Assembly: GCA_041583135.1 (NCBI GenBank)
Contig: JBFHGJ010000065.1
Location: 1-31,202, forward strand
Source: JABSOG01 sp041583135
GTDB lineage: Bacteria > Pseudomonadota > Gammaproteobacteria > Enterobacterales > Alteromonadaceae
Direction: 5' to 3'
Length of the DNA stretch: 31,202 nucleotides
Both the position numbers and the translations under genes were made by a program. The notes under the pieces are model-generated. The model saw nothing but the letters and a program-made list of their open reading frames with translations, made no database searches and was not told the DNA's origin. Position 1 is the stretch's first letter, and the number at the start of each line of letters is the position of its first letter. Of this stretch, positions 8,041-16,007 are shown piece by piece.

Positions 8041-8613
8041 ATGACCAAACCAGATACCTGCCACCACATTGTGCTAGATAGCGACTTGGCCTTGCAGCTG
8101 CAACCGGCTTTTCATGAGGATTGTCAAAAGGGCGGTGAGGATGTTTTACCGCTCCTGTTACCGCAACTTTGTGATCACAAGTCAAAAAAGCAGCAACAAT
8201 TACAAAAGGTTGATCACTACATGTTACTCGAAACCCAAGAGCTGTATTCGCGATTACAGCGATACTGCGGCGCCTTGGGTATCGATGCCGAACAAGATTT
8301 CAAAATTGCGCAAGATGGTCAGTCATTAACTGTGCTGGGCGACTTTCCCAATCGAGAGGCTTTGTGTTCGGTACTTAATCGCGACTTGTGGTTTGTTGAC
8401 TCATTTATTTGGTTACAACCCAATTATGCTCTGTTGGCGCACTCTTTTGAGATGTTGGAGTTTTCTGAATACTACGAGCGTGCGCCGCGCTCTGCTATTG
8501 CCAAGTATGCGCATTTTGAATGGGCAGACAAAGGTACCTTATTTGCTCTGCGCTTTTGCCGCGGCGAAATTAACGCCCAAGTCGAAACGCCGGTGAATTT
8601 ATATTGTGTCTAA
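8041..8613 (+). CDS. Protein of unknown function (190 residues)
   Basis: 190 residues from the ATG at 8041; in-frame ATGs at 8014 and 8029 are also possible. GGGA lies just before the chosen start. It is soluble, with no signal peptide or membrane helix, and contains clusters of aromatic residues (LWFVDSFIWLQPNYALLAHSFEMLEFSEYYERAP). The N-terminal third is Gln/Lys rich (KSKKQQQLQKV) and could be helical. I recognise no family. It lies 101 bases after the GNAT stop, so it is probably a separate unit, and it is followed by the long AT-rich region before the M4 protease. Codon use looks like that of its neighbours. Confidence 0.65.
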   Translation: MTKPDTCHHIVLDSDLALQLQPAFHEDCQKGGEDVLPLLLPQLCDHKSKKQQQLQKVDHYMLLETQELYSRLQRYCGALGIDAEQDFKIAQDGQSLTVLGDFPNREALCSVLNRDLWFVDSFIWLQPNYALLAHSFEMLEFSEYYERAPRSAIAKYAHFEWADKGTLFALRFCRGEINAQVETPVNLYCV

Positions 8614-9553
8614 CTTTGATGTGATGAGTCTTTGTTTTGTCTCTTTAAGTTTGTTTTTTGGCATTGCTTGAATACTAGGGGTATCTCAAATAGAGCAAAT
8701 GACGCCTTTTTACCAAGCGCTTGCCGGTAACCGGTCAGCTGGCGTGATAATGTCGCAGTTTTGCCCAGTATAACGTCACGATTTTGTCAAAAAATATCAA
8801 CAAAACCTTGGTTAATTCCAGATAATGATTGCAGTTACACCTTGGTTATTGCATTGGCATCAATTATTTAGGCGAATATACCTCAATAGGAAATTGGCAT
8901 ATGATATTTCTATTGGTTATTAAAAATTATCCCCAGGTATATCTCAGATATTTTTCTAGATGCTTTTGGTGCTAATTGCTTGAAATTACGTATAAATTGC
9001 CATTGTGTACAAAAGTTTGGGGCATTTTGTCTTTGATCTGGTTTGTTTTTTGCTCTAATTCGGTTGTAGGCAATTATTTACGAGTTCTCTTTATTCATTT
9101 ATATGCATAAACTGTCATGTTGTTTTCAGCGTACTGTCATTTTTCTGTGCTACTGAGTATGTGGTGCTTGCCATCGCTTTAGGCGCTTTTTATCAATGCC
9201 TTGAGACTTGTTTTTTTCTCCCTCCCCTTGATTTTACTGCCTTGCGACAGGCTGCATCAGGCGTGTCGTATTTTAGTCTGGTTTGAAATTTTATTCTGAT
9301 TTTTCCTTTGTTAATGCTTATTTATTCATTGGAACGAGAACTGCTTGAATTTACAAGTGTATTTCAATGTTTACGAATTTCGCAGCGTTTGTAAACTTTT
9401 TGGTTCAATAATTGTACAAATGTTACTTTGTTGTAAATGAAAATTTGGCTTGGTACTGTTTTTACATCGCAGCGAGAGAGCAATCTCTTAAACGTGAAAC
9501 ATAAAACAATAACACGACACCAAAAAATCTAACATCAGAGGATAACAGATACG
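8614..9553 (+). promoter_or_regulatory. Long AT-rich region upstream of the M4 protease
   Basis: About 940 bases without a supported gene, more AT-rich than its surroundings. Seen in it: a direct repeat ACCTTGGTTA (8805-8814 and 8839-8848, 34 bases apart); TTGTACAA-like palindromes near 9003-9013 and 9407-9420; and an inverted repeat GTTTAC...GTAAAC (9369-9374 and 9391-9396). A weak promoter candidate is TTGTAA (9431-9436), 17 bases, TACTGT (9454-9459), about 95 bases before the start codon. A long regulated promoter, as is common for secreted proteases, is the simplest reading; a small RNA cannot be excluded. Confidence 0.4.
9369..9396. repeat. Inverted repeat GTTTACGAA / TTTGTAAAC
   Basis: The arms GTTTAC and GTAAAC are perfect, and 8 of 9 positions match when extended inward. 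It is placed about 160 bases before the protease start and just upstream of the candidate -35, which suits a regulator-binding site. The regulator is not identifiable from sequence. Confidence 0.4.
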
Positions 9554-11737
9554 ATGAAAGCACTAAGACCCTTAGCAGCATCTATTGCAGTCGTTCTTGC
9601 TTGCGGTAGCACCCAAGCGCTGGCGACAAACAGTTTTGACGTCAAAAACGTTTCGGCCAAAGGTGTGCCGTCATTTATTGTCGGCGAGCTTGGTCAAGTC
9701 GAAGGCCAAAACGCAGTTAAAGCCGTCAAAAACCTGATTGCTCAACAAGCGGCGTTTCAATCTAACGGTAACGAAGACTTTAGCGTCAAACAACAGTGGA
9801 CTGACGCACTGGGTAAAACCCATACGCGTTTGACTCAAACCCTTAATGGTTTGACCGTTTATGGTACCGATATGATTGTTCATGCCGATGGCGGCAACAG
9901 CATCTATGCCGTTTCTGGTACCTTGGCTGTTAACAGTGAACAGTTGCCTCGTATGGGCTTGATCAACAAGCACTCTATGCAAGCCAAACAGATTGAAAAA
10001 TTGGCTGCGCAGCAAGGTGAGGTGACCAAACCTGCCGAATTGGCCTATGTATACCTGCCACTAACAGATGAAACTCGCCTGGCTTGGGTAACTGAGATCA
10101 GCTGGGACCACGGCCCGGGCGATTTTGGTCGCGATACTGTATTTTTCGACGCGCAAAGCAAACAAGAGCTGACCCGTTATGCCAATGTTCACAGCGCTAA
10201 GAACTGGAAAACCTACACCCTAAACGGTGGTTCTTCTCAGTCTGCTCCGGGCACGCTGTTATGTACCAACACTCAAAGCTGTGGTAGCAATGCTGCTGCG
10301 CAACGTGCACACGATGGTGCATCGAAAGTATATGATTATTACTCGGCGCGCTTTAACCGTAAAAGCCTCGACAACAACGACATGACGATGATCTCCAGTG
10401 TCGATATGGGTGAGGCGAATGCTTACTGGACCGGCTCTCAAATGATCTATGGTCAGGCGATGAACGGTATGAACGATTTCACCAGTGACTTTGATATCAT
10501 CGGCCATGAATTGACTCATGGTGTGACTCAGCATACTGCCAACTTGCGTTATCAAAATGCCTCTGGTGCTTTGAATGAAGCTTGGTCTGATATCTTAGGT
10601 GTATCGGCTGAAGCCTATCGTAACGGCACAACCAGCTCTTCTTGGTTGCTAGGTGACGGACTCTATACTCAAGCGGGTAAAGCTTTCCGTTATATGAATA
10701 ACCCAACCCAAGACAACTACTCAAAAGACTGGTGGCCTGAGCGTATCGCATACTCAAGTAACCCAAACAACCAAAATGACTTTGGTGGTGTCCACGGTAA
10801 CTCAGGTATTGCCAACTTAGCCTATGTATTGTTGGTTGATGGCGGTAGCCATCCACGCGGCAAGTCAAGCGCTCAGGTACCAGGCATCGGTATGGCAAAA
10901 GCGGAGCAGATCTTCTATCGTGCCTTGAGCACCTATATGGGTCAAAGCACTAATTTCGCTGGTGCCCGTAGTGCTACGGCGCAAGCCGCTCAAGATCTTT
11001 ATGGCGCATCTGAAAAAACTGCCGTAGAGACTGCGTGGTGTGCTGTAGGTGTCGGCTCATGTCCTTCAACCGATCCGACAGACCCTACCGACCCGACCGA
11101 TCCGCCAGGTGGCGCATTGCAAAATGGCGTACCTGTGAGCAATTTAAGCGGTGCTCAAGGTGAGTCGTTGTCTTATACCTTTGACGTTCCAGCTGGTGCC
11201 AGTGATGTGAGTGTTGCAATGTCAGGTGGTAGCGGCGATGCTGATTTGTATGTCAAATTTGGTTCTGCGCCTACCGACAGCAGCTATGACTGCCGTCCAT
11301 ATCAAAATGGCAACGCCGAGAGTTGTAACTTGAGTCAAAGCGGCGGTACTTACTATGTTGTCGTCAAGGGCTACTCTGCCTTCTCTGGTGTAACGCTTAG
11401 CGGTAGTTATAACGAAGGCGGCACAGGCTTGCCTCCAATCAATGATTCATTGAGCAACTTGACTGTTGGTCAAGGCCAATGGGCACAGTACTACCAAGAT
11501 TTGGTCGCCGGTTATTCTAGCTTGACCATTTCTATCTCTGGCGGTACTGGTGATGTTGATATGTATATTAAGCGTGATGCGACACCTTCTACCTACAGCT
11601 ATGATTGTCGTCCTTATCTTAACGGCAATAATGAAAGCTGTACTTTCAACGCGCCAGCAGCGGGTCGCTACAACATTGGTTTGTACGGCTACGCATACTC
11701 TTCAGGTGTGACCTTGAACGTTCAAGCTAACCCGTAA
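9554..11737 (+). CDS. Secreted vibriolysin-like M4 zinc metalloprotease with two PPC domains
   Basis: 727 residues. Signal peptide 1-24 (cut after QALA), then a pro-region of FTP/PepSY type (about 25-200; LTQTLNGLTVYGTDMIVHADG). The catalytic domain has HELTH at 318-322 and the third zinc ligand Glu342 in NEAWSD, at the exact M4 spacing; the GVHGNSGIAN segment carries the conserved later motif. The start of the mature domain lacks the usual GGNxKxGxY block and instead has a Ser/Cys-containing segment (CTNTQSC), so it is closer to the short protealysin-like catalytic layout. After a DPT repeat linker (about 507-517) come two PPC domains (about 522-620 and 627-727), each with a DADLYV/DVDMYI motif and CRPY...C. 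PPC domains are usually trimmed during secretion. The protein is probably exported by type II secretion and acts on proteins outside the cell. GAGGA lies 12 bases before the ATG. Confidence 0.95.
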   Translation: MKALRPLAASIAVVLACGSTQALATNSFDVKNVSAKGVPSFIVGELGQVEGQNAVKAVKNLIAQQAAFQSNGNEDFSVKQQWTDALGKTHTRLTQTLNGLTVYGTDMIVHADGGNSIYAVSGTLAVNSEQLPRMGLINKHSMQAKQIEKLAAQQGEVTKPAELAYVYLPLTDETRLAWVTEISWDHGPGDFGRDTVFFDAQSKQELTRYANVHSAKNWKTYTLNGGSSQSAPGTLLCTNTQSCGSNAAAQRAHDGASKVYDYYSARFNRKSLDNNDMTMISSVDMGEANAYWTGSQMIYGQAMNGMNDFTSDFDIIGHELTHGVTQHTANLRYQNASGALNEAWSDILGVSAEAYRNGTTSSSWLLGDGLYTQAGKAFRYMNNPTQDNYSKDWWPERIAYSSNPNNQNDFGGVHGNSGIANLAYVLLVDGGSHPRGKSSAQVPGIGMAKAEQIFYRALSTYMGQSTNFAGARSATAQAAQDLYGASEKTAVETAWCAVGVGSCPSTDPTDPTDPTDPPGGALQNGVPVSNLSGAQGESLSYTFDVPAGASDVSVAMSGGSGDADLYVKFGSAPTDSSYDCRPYQNGNAESCNLSQSGGTYYVVVKGYSAFSGVTLSGSYNEGGTGLPPINDSLSNLTVGQGQWAQYYQDLVAGYSSLTISISGGTGDVDMYIKRDATPSTYSYDCRPYLNGNNESCTFNAPAAGRYNIGLYGYAYSSGVTLNVQANP
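11072..11104 (+). repeat. DPT-coding tandem repeat (linker)
   Basis: Three nine-base units encoding Asp-Pro-Thr plus a partial fourth form the interdomain linker between the catalytic and PPC domains. Such repeats are prone to slippage, so copy number may vary between strains. Confidence 0.8.
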
Positions 11738-12053
11738 CAGGTTCTCTTGTAGTACGGAGGGGGTTACACCCCTCACTTTTAGGGGCGAAAGCCCCTTTTT
11801 TTTCACCATAAGCTTGAAGTTTTTCGGCAACAGTCATTAGTTCACCTCTGAGCGGTTGTGTCAAACAGGCGCTGTGCTGTGCTAGTGCCTGAATGTTGGT
11901 GGTGTCTGATGTGTTCAATAAATAATTGAGCACAGAACGAGCAAATTGTAGCGCGATGTAATTGCTTAAGCCCATAGCGTTGAGTTGTTGTGACAGCAGT
12001 TGTAGTAGCTTATAAAGCTTTTTGTCGCGACTGTGTTTGATACTATTTTCCAA
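11727..12053 (-). CDS. Possible small protein coupled to msrQ
   Basis: Up to 108 residues. It opens with a TTG at 12053 that overlaps the end of msrQ by 11 bases; a later ATG at 11975 is the alternative start. The central part (GLSNYIALQFARSVLNYLLN; LTQPLRGELMTVAEKLQAYGEKK) looks like genuine amphipathic helices. The last ~22 residues are encoded by the reverse strand of the protease terminator, and the ORF overlaps the end of the protease gene by 11 bases, which is unusual and weakens the case. No ribosome binding site is obvious and I recognise no family. Either a short third gene of the msr operon or a chance extension. Confidence 0.4.
   Translation of the reverse strand: MENSIKHSRDKKLYKLLQLLSQQLNAMGLSNYIALQFARSVLNYLLNTSDTTNIQALAQHSACLTQPLRGELMTVAEKLQAYGEKKGAFAPKSEGCNPLRTTREPVTG
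11757..11803 (+). terminator. Intrinsic terminator of the M4 protease gene, preceded by a second hairpin
   Basis: The terminator stem is AGGGGC (11781-11786) and GCCCCT (11791-11796) with a GAAA tetraloop, followed by seven T. In front of it lies another stem, GAGGGG (11757-11762) with CCCCTC (11769-11774). It is directional: the reverse strand has no T tract after either stem. Confidence 0.9.
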
Positions 12054-12660
12054 TAAAACGTAATCTTTTGAGCAATCGTTGTTTTCGAAAGCTTAATACA
12101 ATGAGGGTGATTGCGCCGTATATGACCGGTTCGGTGATATCTGATTTGACTGACCAGTAAAAGTGAATCACCACTAAAACCACGGCGAGATACACCCAGT
12201 TGTGGAGCTTTTGCCACCGTGGGCCAAGTTGTCTTTTGACCTTATCGGGTGAGGTGAGCGCCAGTGCACTCAAAATCATCAGAGCGACCATGCCGACGGT
12301 GATGTAGGGCCTTTTGATGATTTCTTCAATCAGTAAACTCAAATCCAGTTGCAGCTCAAAGAGTATAAAACTTGCAAAGTGGGCGAGGGCGTAAAAGCCA
12401 CTGTATAGTCCCAAAAGGCGCCTGTTTTGCATCAGCCATCCAGCTTTAAGTACCTTGGCCAGCGGTGAGACTAAAAGTGTTAACAGCAATAGGTTTAAAG
12501 CGCCGATACCGCTTGAATGGATCACCATTTTTACCGGATCTGAAATACTTAGGTCGTGTATGGCGCGATAGTACAAAATGCTGATATAACCGAGACTTAT
12601 CAGGTGAATGAAGAATTTTAACAGTCTAATTTTGAGTTTGGGCGACAATGTTGACTTCAA
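12043..12660 (-). CDS. msrQ: MsrQ, heme-binding membrane subunit of the MsrPQ methionine sulfoxide reductase
   Basis: 205 residues, six or so membrane helices, the usual MsrQ (YedZ) length. The helices carry the expected heme-ligand-type histidines: IHSSGIGAL, YALAHFASF, and the pair in WQKLHNWVYLAVVLVVIHFYW. The family passes electrons from the quinone pool or a flavin reductase to periplasmic MsrP. Translation starts at TTG 12660, within the TTGA overlapping the msrP stop, with AAGGA about eight bases upstream, so the two genes are coupled. The adjacent msrP supports the assignment. Confidence 0.95.
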   Translation of the reverse strand: MKSTLSPKLKIRLLKFFIHLISLGYISILYYRAIHDLSISDPVKMVIHSSGIGALNLLLLTLLVSPLAKVLKAGWLMQNRRLLGLYSGFYALAHFASFILFELQLDLSLLIEEIIKRPYITVGMVALMILSALALTSPDKVKRQLGPRWQKLHNWVYLAVVLVVIHFYWSVKSDITEPVIYGAITLIVLSFRKQRLLKRLRFIGK

Positions 12661-13667
12661 TAGTTTTTCCTTAAATCCATACCTTTATAAAGTGCCGCGA
12701 CGTCTTCACCGTAACCGTTAAACATTTCCGTCGGGATACGGTTGCGCGCCAATAATCCACCTTTGGTGATGCGTCGTTCGCTGGCCTGACTCCATCTTGG
12801 ATGGGCGACTTGGGGGTTAACGTTGGCGTAAAAGCCATATTCGCTCGGGATCAGCTGTTGCCAAGTATTGACCGGTTGTGTATCGGTCAGCTCGATGTTG
12901 ACGGTGGATTTTATGCTCTTGAAACCATATTTCCATGGCACCACCAAGCGGATAGGGGCGCCGTTTTGTGGTGGCAGCGTCTTGCCGTACAGGCCGACGG
13001 CCAAAAGGGTGAGCGGGTGCATGGCTTCGTCGATTCGCAGTCCTTCGACATAAGGATAATCGATACCACCGCCAATCATGCGGCTGTTTTGACCGGGCAT
13101 CTGTTTTGGGTCATGTAAGGTGGTGAATTTGACAAACTTGGCTTTGCTGGTTAATCCCGCTTGTTTCAGTAAGCTTGAGAGCGGAAAGCCGATCCACGGG
13201 ATGACCATTGACCAAGCTTCGACACAGCGTAGCCGGTAAATTCGTTCTTCTAACGGAAAGCGCTTATACAGCTGATCGTAATCGAGGGTTAGTGGCTTTT
13301 GTACGGCGCCGCTTACTTGCAACGTCCAAGGATCGACCACAAAGCCTTGGGCGTTCCTTTGTGGATCGGATTTGTTGGTGCCAAACTCATAAAAGTTGTT
13401 GTGGCTAATCACTTTAGTTTCAGGCGTAAGCACCGCTTTGGCAGCGTTTTGTTTGTCTTTGGTAAAATTCAATTCTTGGGTTTTAAAGCTGGCCTGAGGC
13501 TCGTCATCGAAAAGGCCGAATAGGTCAGCCCTAGCCGGCGCTGCCAGTAACGCCGAGGCGCCGATAAACCCCATCTGCTTCAATAGTGTCCGGCGTTCGC
13601 GATAGAGATTCTCGTCGGTTACTTCCTGCGCCTTTGCTTGCGACTTTTTTGTGATATTGATTTTCAT
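12657..13667 (-). CDS. msrP: MsrP, periplasmic molybdopterin-dependent methionine sulfoxide reductase
   Basis: 336 residues from ATG 13667 (a TTG lies one codon earlier). AAGGGGG stands about six bases upstream. The N-terminus is a Tat signal: ERRTLLKQMGF with Arg25-Arg26, then a modest hydrophobic core and cleavage around ARA-D48. The sulfite-oxidase-fold body has the molybdenum ligand Cys148 in YRLRCVEAW, and family motifs GFPLSSLL, GGGIDYPYVEGLRIDEAMHPL and RLVVPWKYGFKSIKS. The enzyme repairs oxidised methionine in periplasmic proteins, with electrons from MsrQ encoded immediately downstream. In relatives the pair is induced by oxidative or chlorine stress; no regulator is encoded next to it here. 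Confidence 0.97.
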   Translation of the reverse strand: MKINITKKSQAKAQEVTDENLYRERRTLLKQMGFIGASALLAAPARADLFGLFDDEPQASFKTQELNFTKDKQNAAKAVLTPETKVISHNNFYEFGTNKSDPQRNAQGFVVDPWTLQVSGAVQKPLTLDYDQLYKRFPLEERIYRLRCVEAWSMVIPWIGFPLSSLLKQAGLTSKAKFVKFTTLHDPKQMPGQNSRMIGGGIDYPYVEGLRIDEAMHPLTLLAVGLYGKTLPPQNGAPIRLVVPWKYGFKSIKSTVNIELTDTQPVNTWQQLIPSEYGFYANVNPQVAHPRWSQASERRITKGGLLARNRIPTEMFNGYGEDVAALYKGMDLRKNY

Positions 13668-13682
13668 CAACGCCCCCTTCGC

Positions 13683-13710
13683 CTTATACTGCTTATAAAC
13701 CTCAGTTCAA
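13683..13710 (-). promoter_or_regulatory. Candidate msrP promoter
   Basis: On the minus strand: TTGAAC (plus 13705-13710), 16 bases, TATAAG (plus 13683-13688). The start site would lie very near the ribosome binding site, which makes it uncertain. A near-palindrome CCATACGTACGG (13721-13732, 10 of 12 positions) lies just upstream, in the gap shared with the divergent gene. Confidence 0.3.
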
Positions 13711-13792
13711 TTCCGCTATACCATACGTACGGACGATACATTCAGATGTCGCTGTGGTTAAATGGATACAATTATAGACAGGGTAAAACGCT

Positions 13793-14959
13793 TTGAGATT
13801 TCCTTTTGTGCTAAAAATAATCCGCGCTGTGAGTTTATATCGGTTACTTCCCGCCTGCCTACTGGTGAACACTGTGGCGTTTTCTGTTGCAGCAAAACCA
13901 CTTTATCAGATTGAAAATCAATTGCTTAGTGGGAAAATGGCATCGCAATCGGGTGATGACCTGTGTCATGTGGCCAAAGGAACGTTGAATTATTTAAACA
14001 AAGGAGCAAGTTATGACCCTGTTGCGATTCGTGATGGCGTGTTGGCGCAATGGGGTGGAGATTTGGCCAAAACCCGACAAACCCTTGAGTTTATCTGTGA
14101 AATCTCTCGGCAAGATAAGGCCACTGGCGCCAATCGTTTGGCCGATCCTGAATTTATCAATCGACATTTTACTATGGTGCGTTGGTTGCCCGACAAAAGC
14201 CAGTCGGCGAAGTTTGAGGCAGGCAAGCCGCTGTTGAAGAATATTCCCGATGATAAGATTTTATTGACTAAGTATTACATCAAATTGGCCAAAGGCAGTG
14301 AGCGGCAATCGAGTCAAACGCCTCATGCGCTATACTCGTTGCCGGTCGATGAGCAGGACTTGAGTTTCGCTCAGGCCGAGGCCAAGCGTGCAGAGCTTAT
14401 TCGTTATCGCTTTACCAAGCATCAGGTACTCGATGGCGTGTTGGATGAAAACCATTGGGCCAATCCATTGCTCTGGCTTTCAAGGGCAGACCTTGAAGAT
14501 ACGCTGATGCAAGGGACGGTGAAAGTCGATATTGCCGGCGGTAGTCGTTATTTCAATGTTCATCGCAATAATGGTATCGGCTATGAAAGAGGGCTTAAGA
14601 AAGAGCAGCAAAAACGTTACTGGTATTTTAAAGAAACGCCGGGACCCCTCGGCTATGGTAAAGATGCCGATTATAAGATCCCAGTATCGCCCTATGTGAC
14701 TGTCGCCGGAGATATTGCCCATCTCGGTCTCGGTAAACTGATTTTATTGACTCACAATAATGAACATCGCCTAACCATATTGGCCGATACCGGTGGGGCG
14801 TTTGAAGACAATCAATATCAGCTGGACTACCTTGGCGGCTACTTTAGAAATTGGCAACATTATCGTCAGTTTTACAAGACCTTTCCCGATTACTTTGAGG
14901 CGCGCTTTTTGCTACTCAAAGCAGACACTCTAGCGGAGGTTTCCGGTGATCAACACTAA
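13793..14959 (+). CDS. Exported protein with an MltA-type 3D (double-psi) domain
   Basis: 388 residues, TTG start with ACAGGG nine bases upstream. The N-terminus is a signal sequence (LPACLLVNTVAFSVAAKP, cut near residue 35). The C-terminal third carries the 3D-domain signature: GDIAHLGLGK..., then ADTGGAFEDNQYQLDYLGGY with Asp332 and Asp345, equivalent to the acidic residues of MltA lytic transglycosylases. The central part has PVSPYVTVAGD and the N-terminal half has no family I recognise (DDLCHVAKGTLNYLNKG, LEFICEISRQDK). It could cleave peptidoglycan glycan strands or only bind saccharide; the first is inferred from the family. The following hydrolase gene overlaps its last 14 bases, so the pair forms one unit, divergent from msrP. 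Confidence 0.75.
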   Translation: MRFPFVLKIIRAVSLYRLLPACLLVNTVAFSVAAKPLYQIENQLLSGKMASQSGDDLCHVAKGTLNYLNKGASYDPVAIRDGVLAQWGGDLAKTRQTLEFICEISRQDKATGANRLADPEFINRHFTMVRWLPDKSQSAKFEAGKPLLKNIPDDKILLTKYYIKLAKGSERQSSQTPHALYSLPVDEQDLSFAQAEAKRAELIRYRFTKHQVLDGVLDENHWANPLLWLSRADLEDTLMQGTVKVDIAGGSRYFNVHRNNGIGYERGLKKEQQKRYWYFKETPGPLGYGKDADYKIPVSPYVTVAGDIAHLGLGKLILLTHNNEHRLTILADTGGAFEDNQYQLDYLGGYFRNWQHYRQFYKTFPDYFEARFLLLKADTLAEVSGDQH

Positions 14960-16007
14960 GCTGCAACAGATCAAACAGAAAGTCGAACACACAGAAGCCC
15001 AGTGGCGGGCGCGCTGGGCGCAGCTTAGCAAAAAAGTCAAAAGAGGGTCCGACCGCAGTCTGTCGGTGCTCAATGGTATGGTTGGTGACTTTTTGCTGGA
15101 AAAGGGACTGCCGATTGCGGTGCAAATGTCCTTTTACTACCATCAGGAACCCCTTGAATTAAGTGCATCCGGGATAGCAAAGGCTTACCACAAGCCGACT
15201 GATAAACTTTGTATCATGGTACATGGTCTAAACTGTACCGAAGGCATTTGGGAGATGCCAGGGCAGGAGAATAAAACTTACGCCAGCTTGCTAGGTGAGG
15301 AGTTCGGTTATACACCCATGTACATTCGCTACAACACCGGATTACATATCTCTCACAACGGCAAAATGCTCAGTAATTTGATTGATTCGTTGCTTGTCGC
15401 CTACCCTGTTGAGGTGAAAGAGATCATATTTATTACCCACAGCATGGGAGGGCTGGTGACCCGCAGCGCCTGTTTTTATGGTTCGGAACAGACGCAGAAA
15501 AAACCTTGGACGGACAAAGTCAGGCAACTGTATTTTCTCGGTTCCCCTCACCTCGGCGCGGAGTTGGAAAAGTTTGGATCAGTGGTTGCTGCTGTGCTCA
15601 AAAGTGCGCCACTTCCTTATACCAGCTTTCTGGCGGAGGTATTTAACATGCGTAGTGCCGGTATTAAGGATCTGCGTTATGGCTACGTGCGGGATGAAGA
15701 TTGGCAAGATCAAGATCAAAACCAGCCGCTAGGCAATAATAAGCAAACAGTGCCGCTGTTAGCCGGTGCCGACCATTATGTCATCACCGGCACTGTGTTT
15801 AAGGATAACCAGAAGGTACTCAATGAGTTTTTTGGTGATGCTCTGGTACGCAGGCACTCTGCTACCGGCGGCGACCCGTCCAGCCCTCATCACTTGCCGT
15901 TTTTACCTGAAAACCAAAAGGAATTTGAAACCATCAATCATGTCAAAATGGCGCACTGTGAGCAGGTATATCAGCAGATCCGGCATTGGGTTAAGCTCAA
16001 CCGCTAG
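14946..16007 (+). CDS. Lipase-like alpha/beta hydrolase
   Basis: 353 residues, GTG start with GGAGG nine bases before it, overlapping the previous gene. It has a charged, coiled-coil-like N-terminus (about 1-35), then an alpha/beta hydrolase core: oxyanion loop HGLN (93-96), nucleophile elbow THSMGGL with Ser166, LGSPHLGAELE, acid Asp298 in GDALVRRHS, and His337 in VKMAHCEQ. The complete triad and the GSPHLGA strand match PGAP1/lipase-like esterases. There is no signal peptide, so it is cytoplasmic or membrane-peripheral. The substrate is unknown, possibly a lipid or acyl ester. Coupling to an exported 3D-domain protein hints at an envelope-related role, which is inference. Its stop codon overlaps that of the convergent HDOD-GAF gene. 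Confidence 0.85.
   Translation: MINTKLQQIKQKVEHTEAQWRARWAQLSKKVKRGSDRSLSVLNGMVGDFLLEKGLPIAVQMSFYYHQEPLELSASGIAKAYHKPTDKLCIMVHGLNCTEGIWEMPGQENKTYASLLGEEFGYTPMYIRYNTGLHISHNGKMLSNLIDSLLVAYPVEVKEIIFITHSMGGLVTRSACFYGSEQTQKKPWTDKVRQLYFLGSPHLGAELEKFGSVVAAVLKSAPLPYTSFLAEVFNMRSAGIKDLRYGYVRDEDWQDQDQNQPLGNNKQTVPLLAGADHYVITGTVFKDNQKVLNEFFGDALVRRHSATGGDPSSPHHLPFLPENQKEFETINHVKMAHCEQVYQQIRHWVKLNR

Noticed and set aside
10259..10898. Two minus-strand ORFs (98 and 133 codons) opposite the M4 catalytic domain
   Set aside because: They mirror the HELTH region of a clearly real gene and have the odd composition typical of antisense frames.
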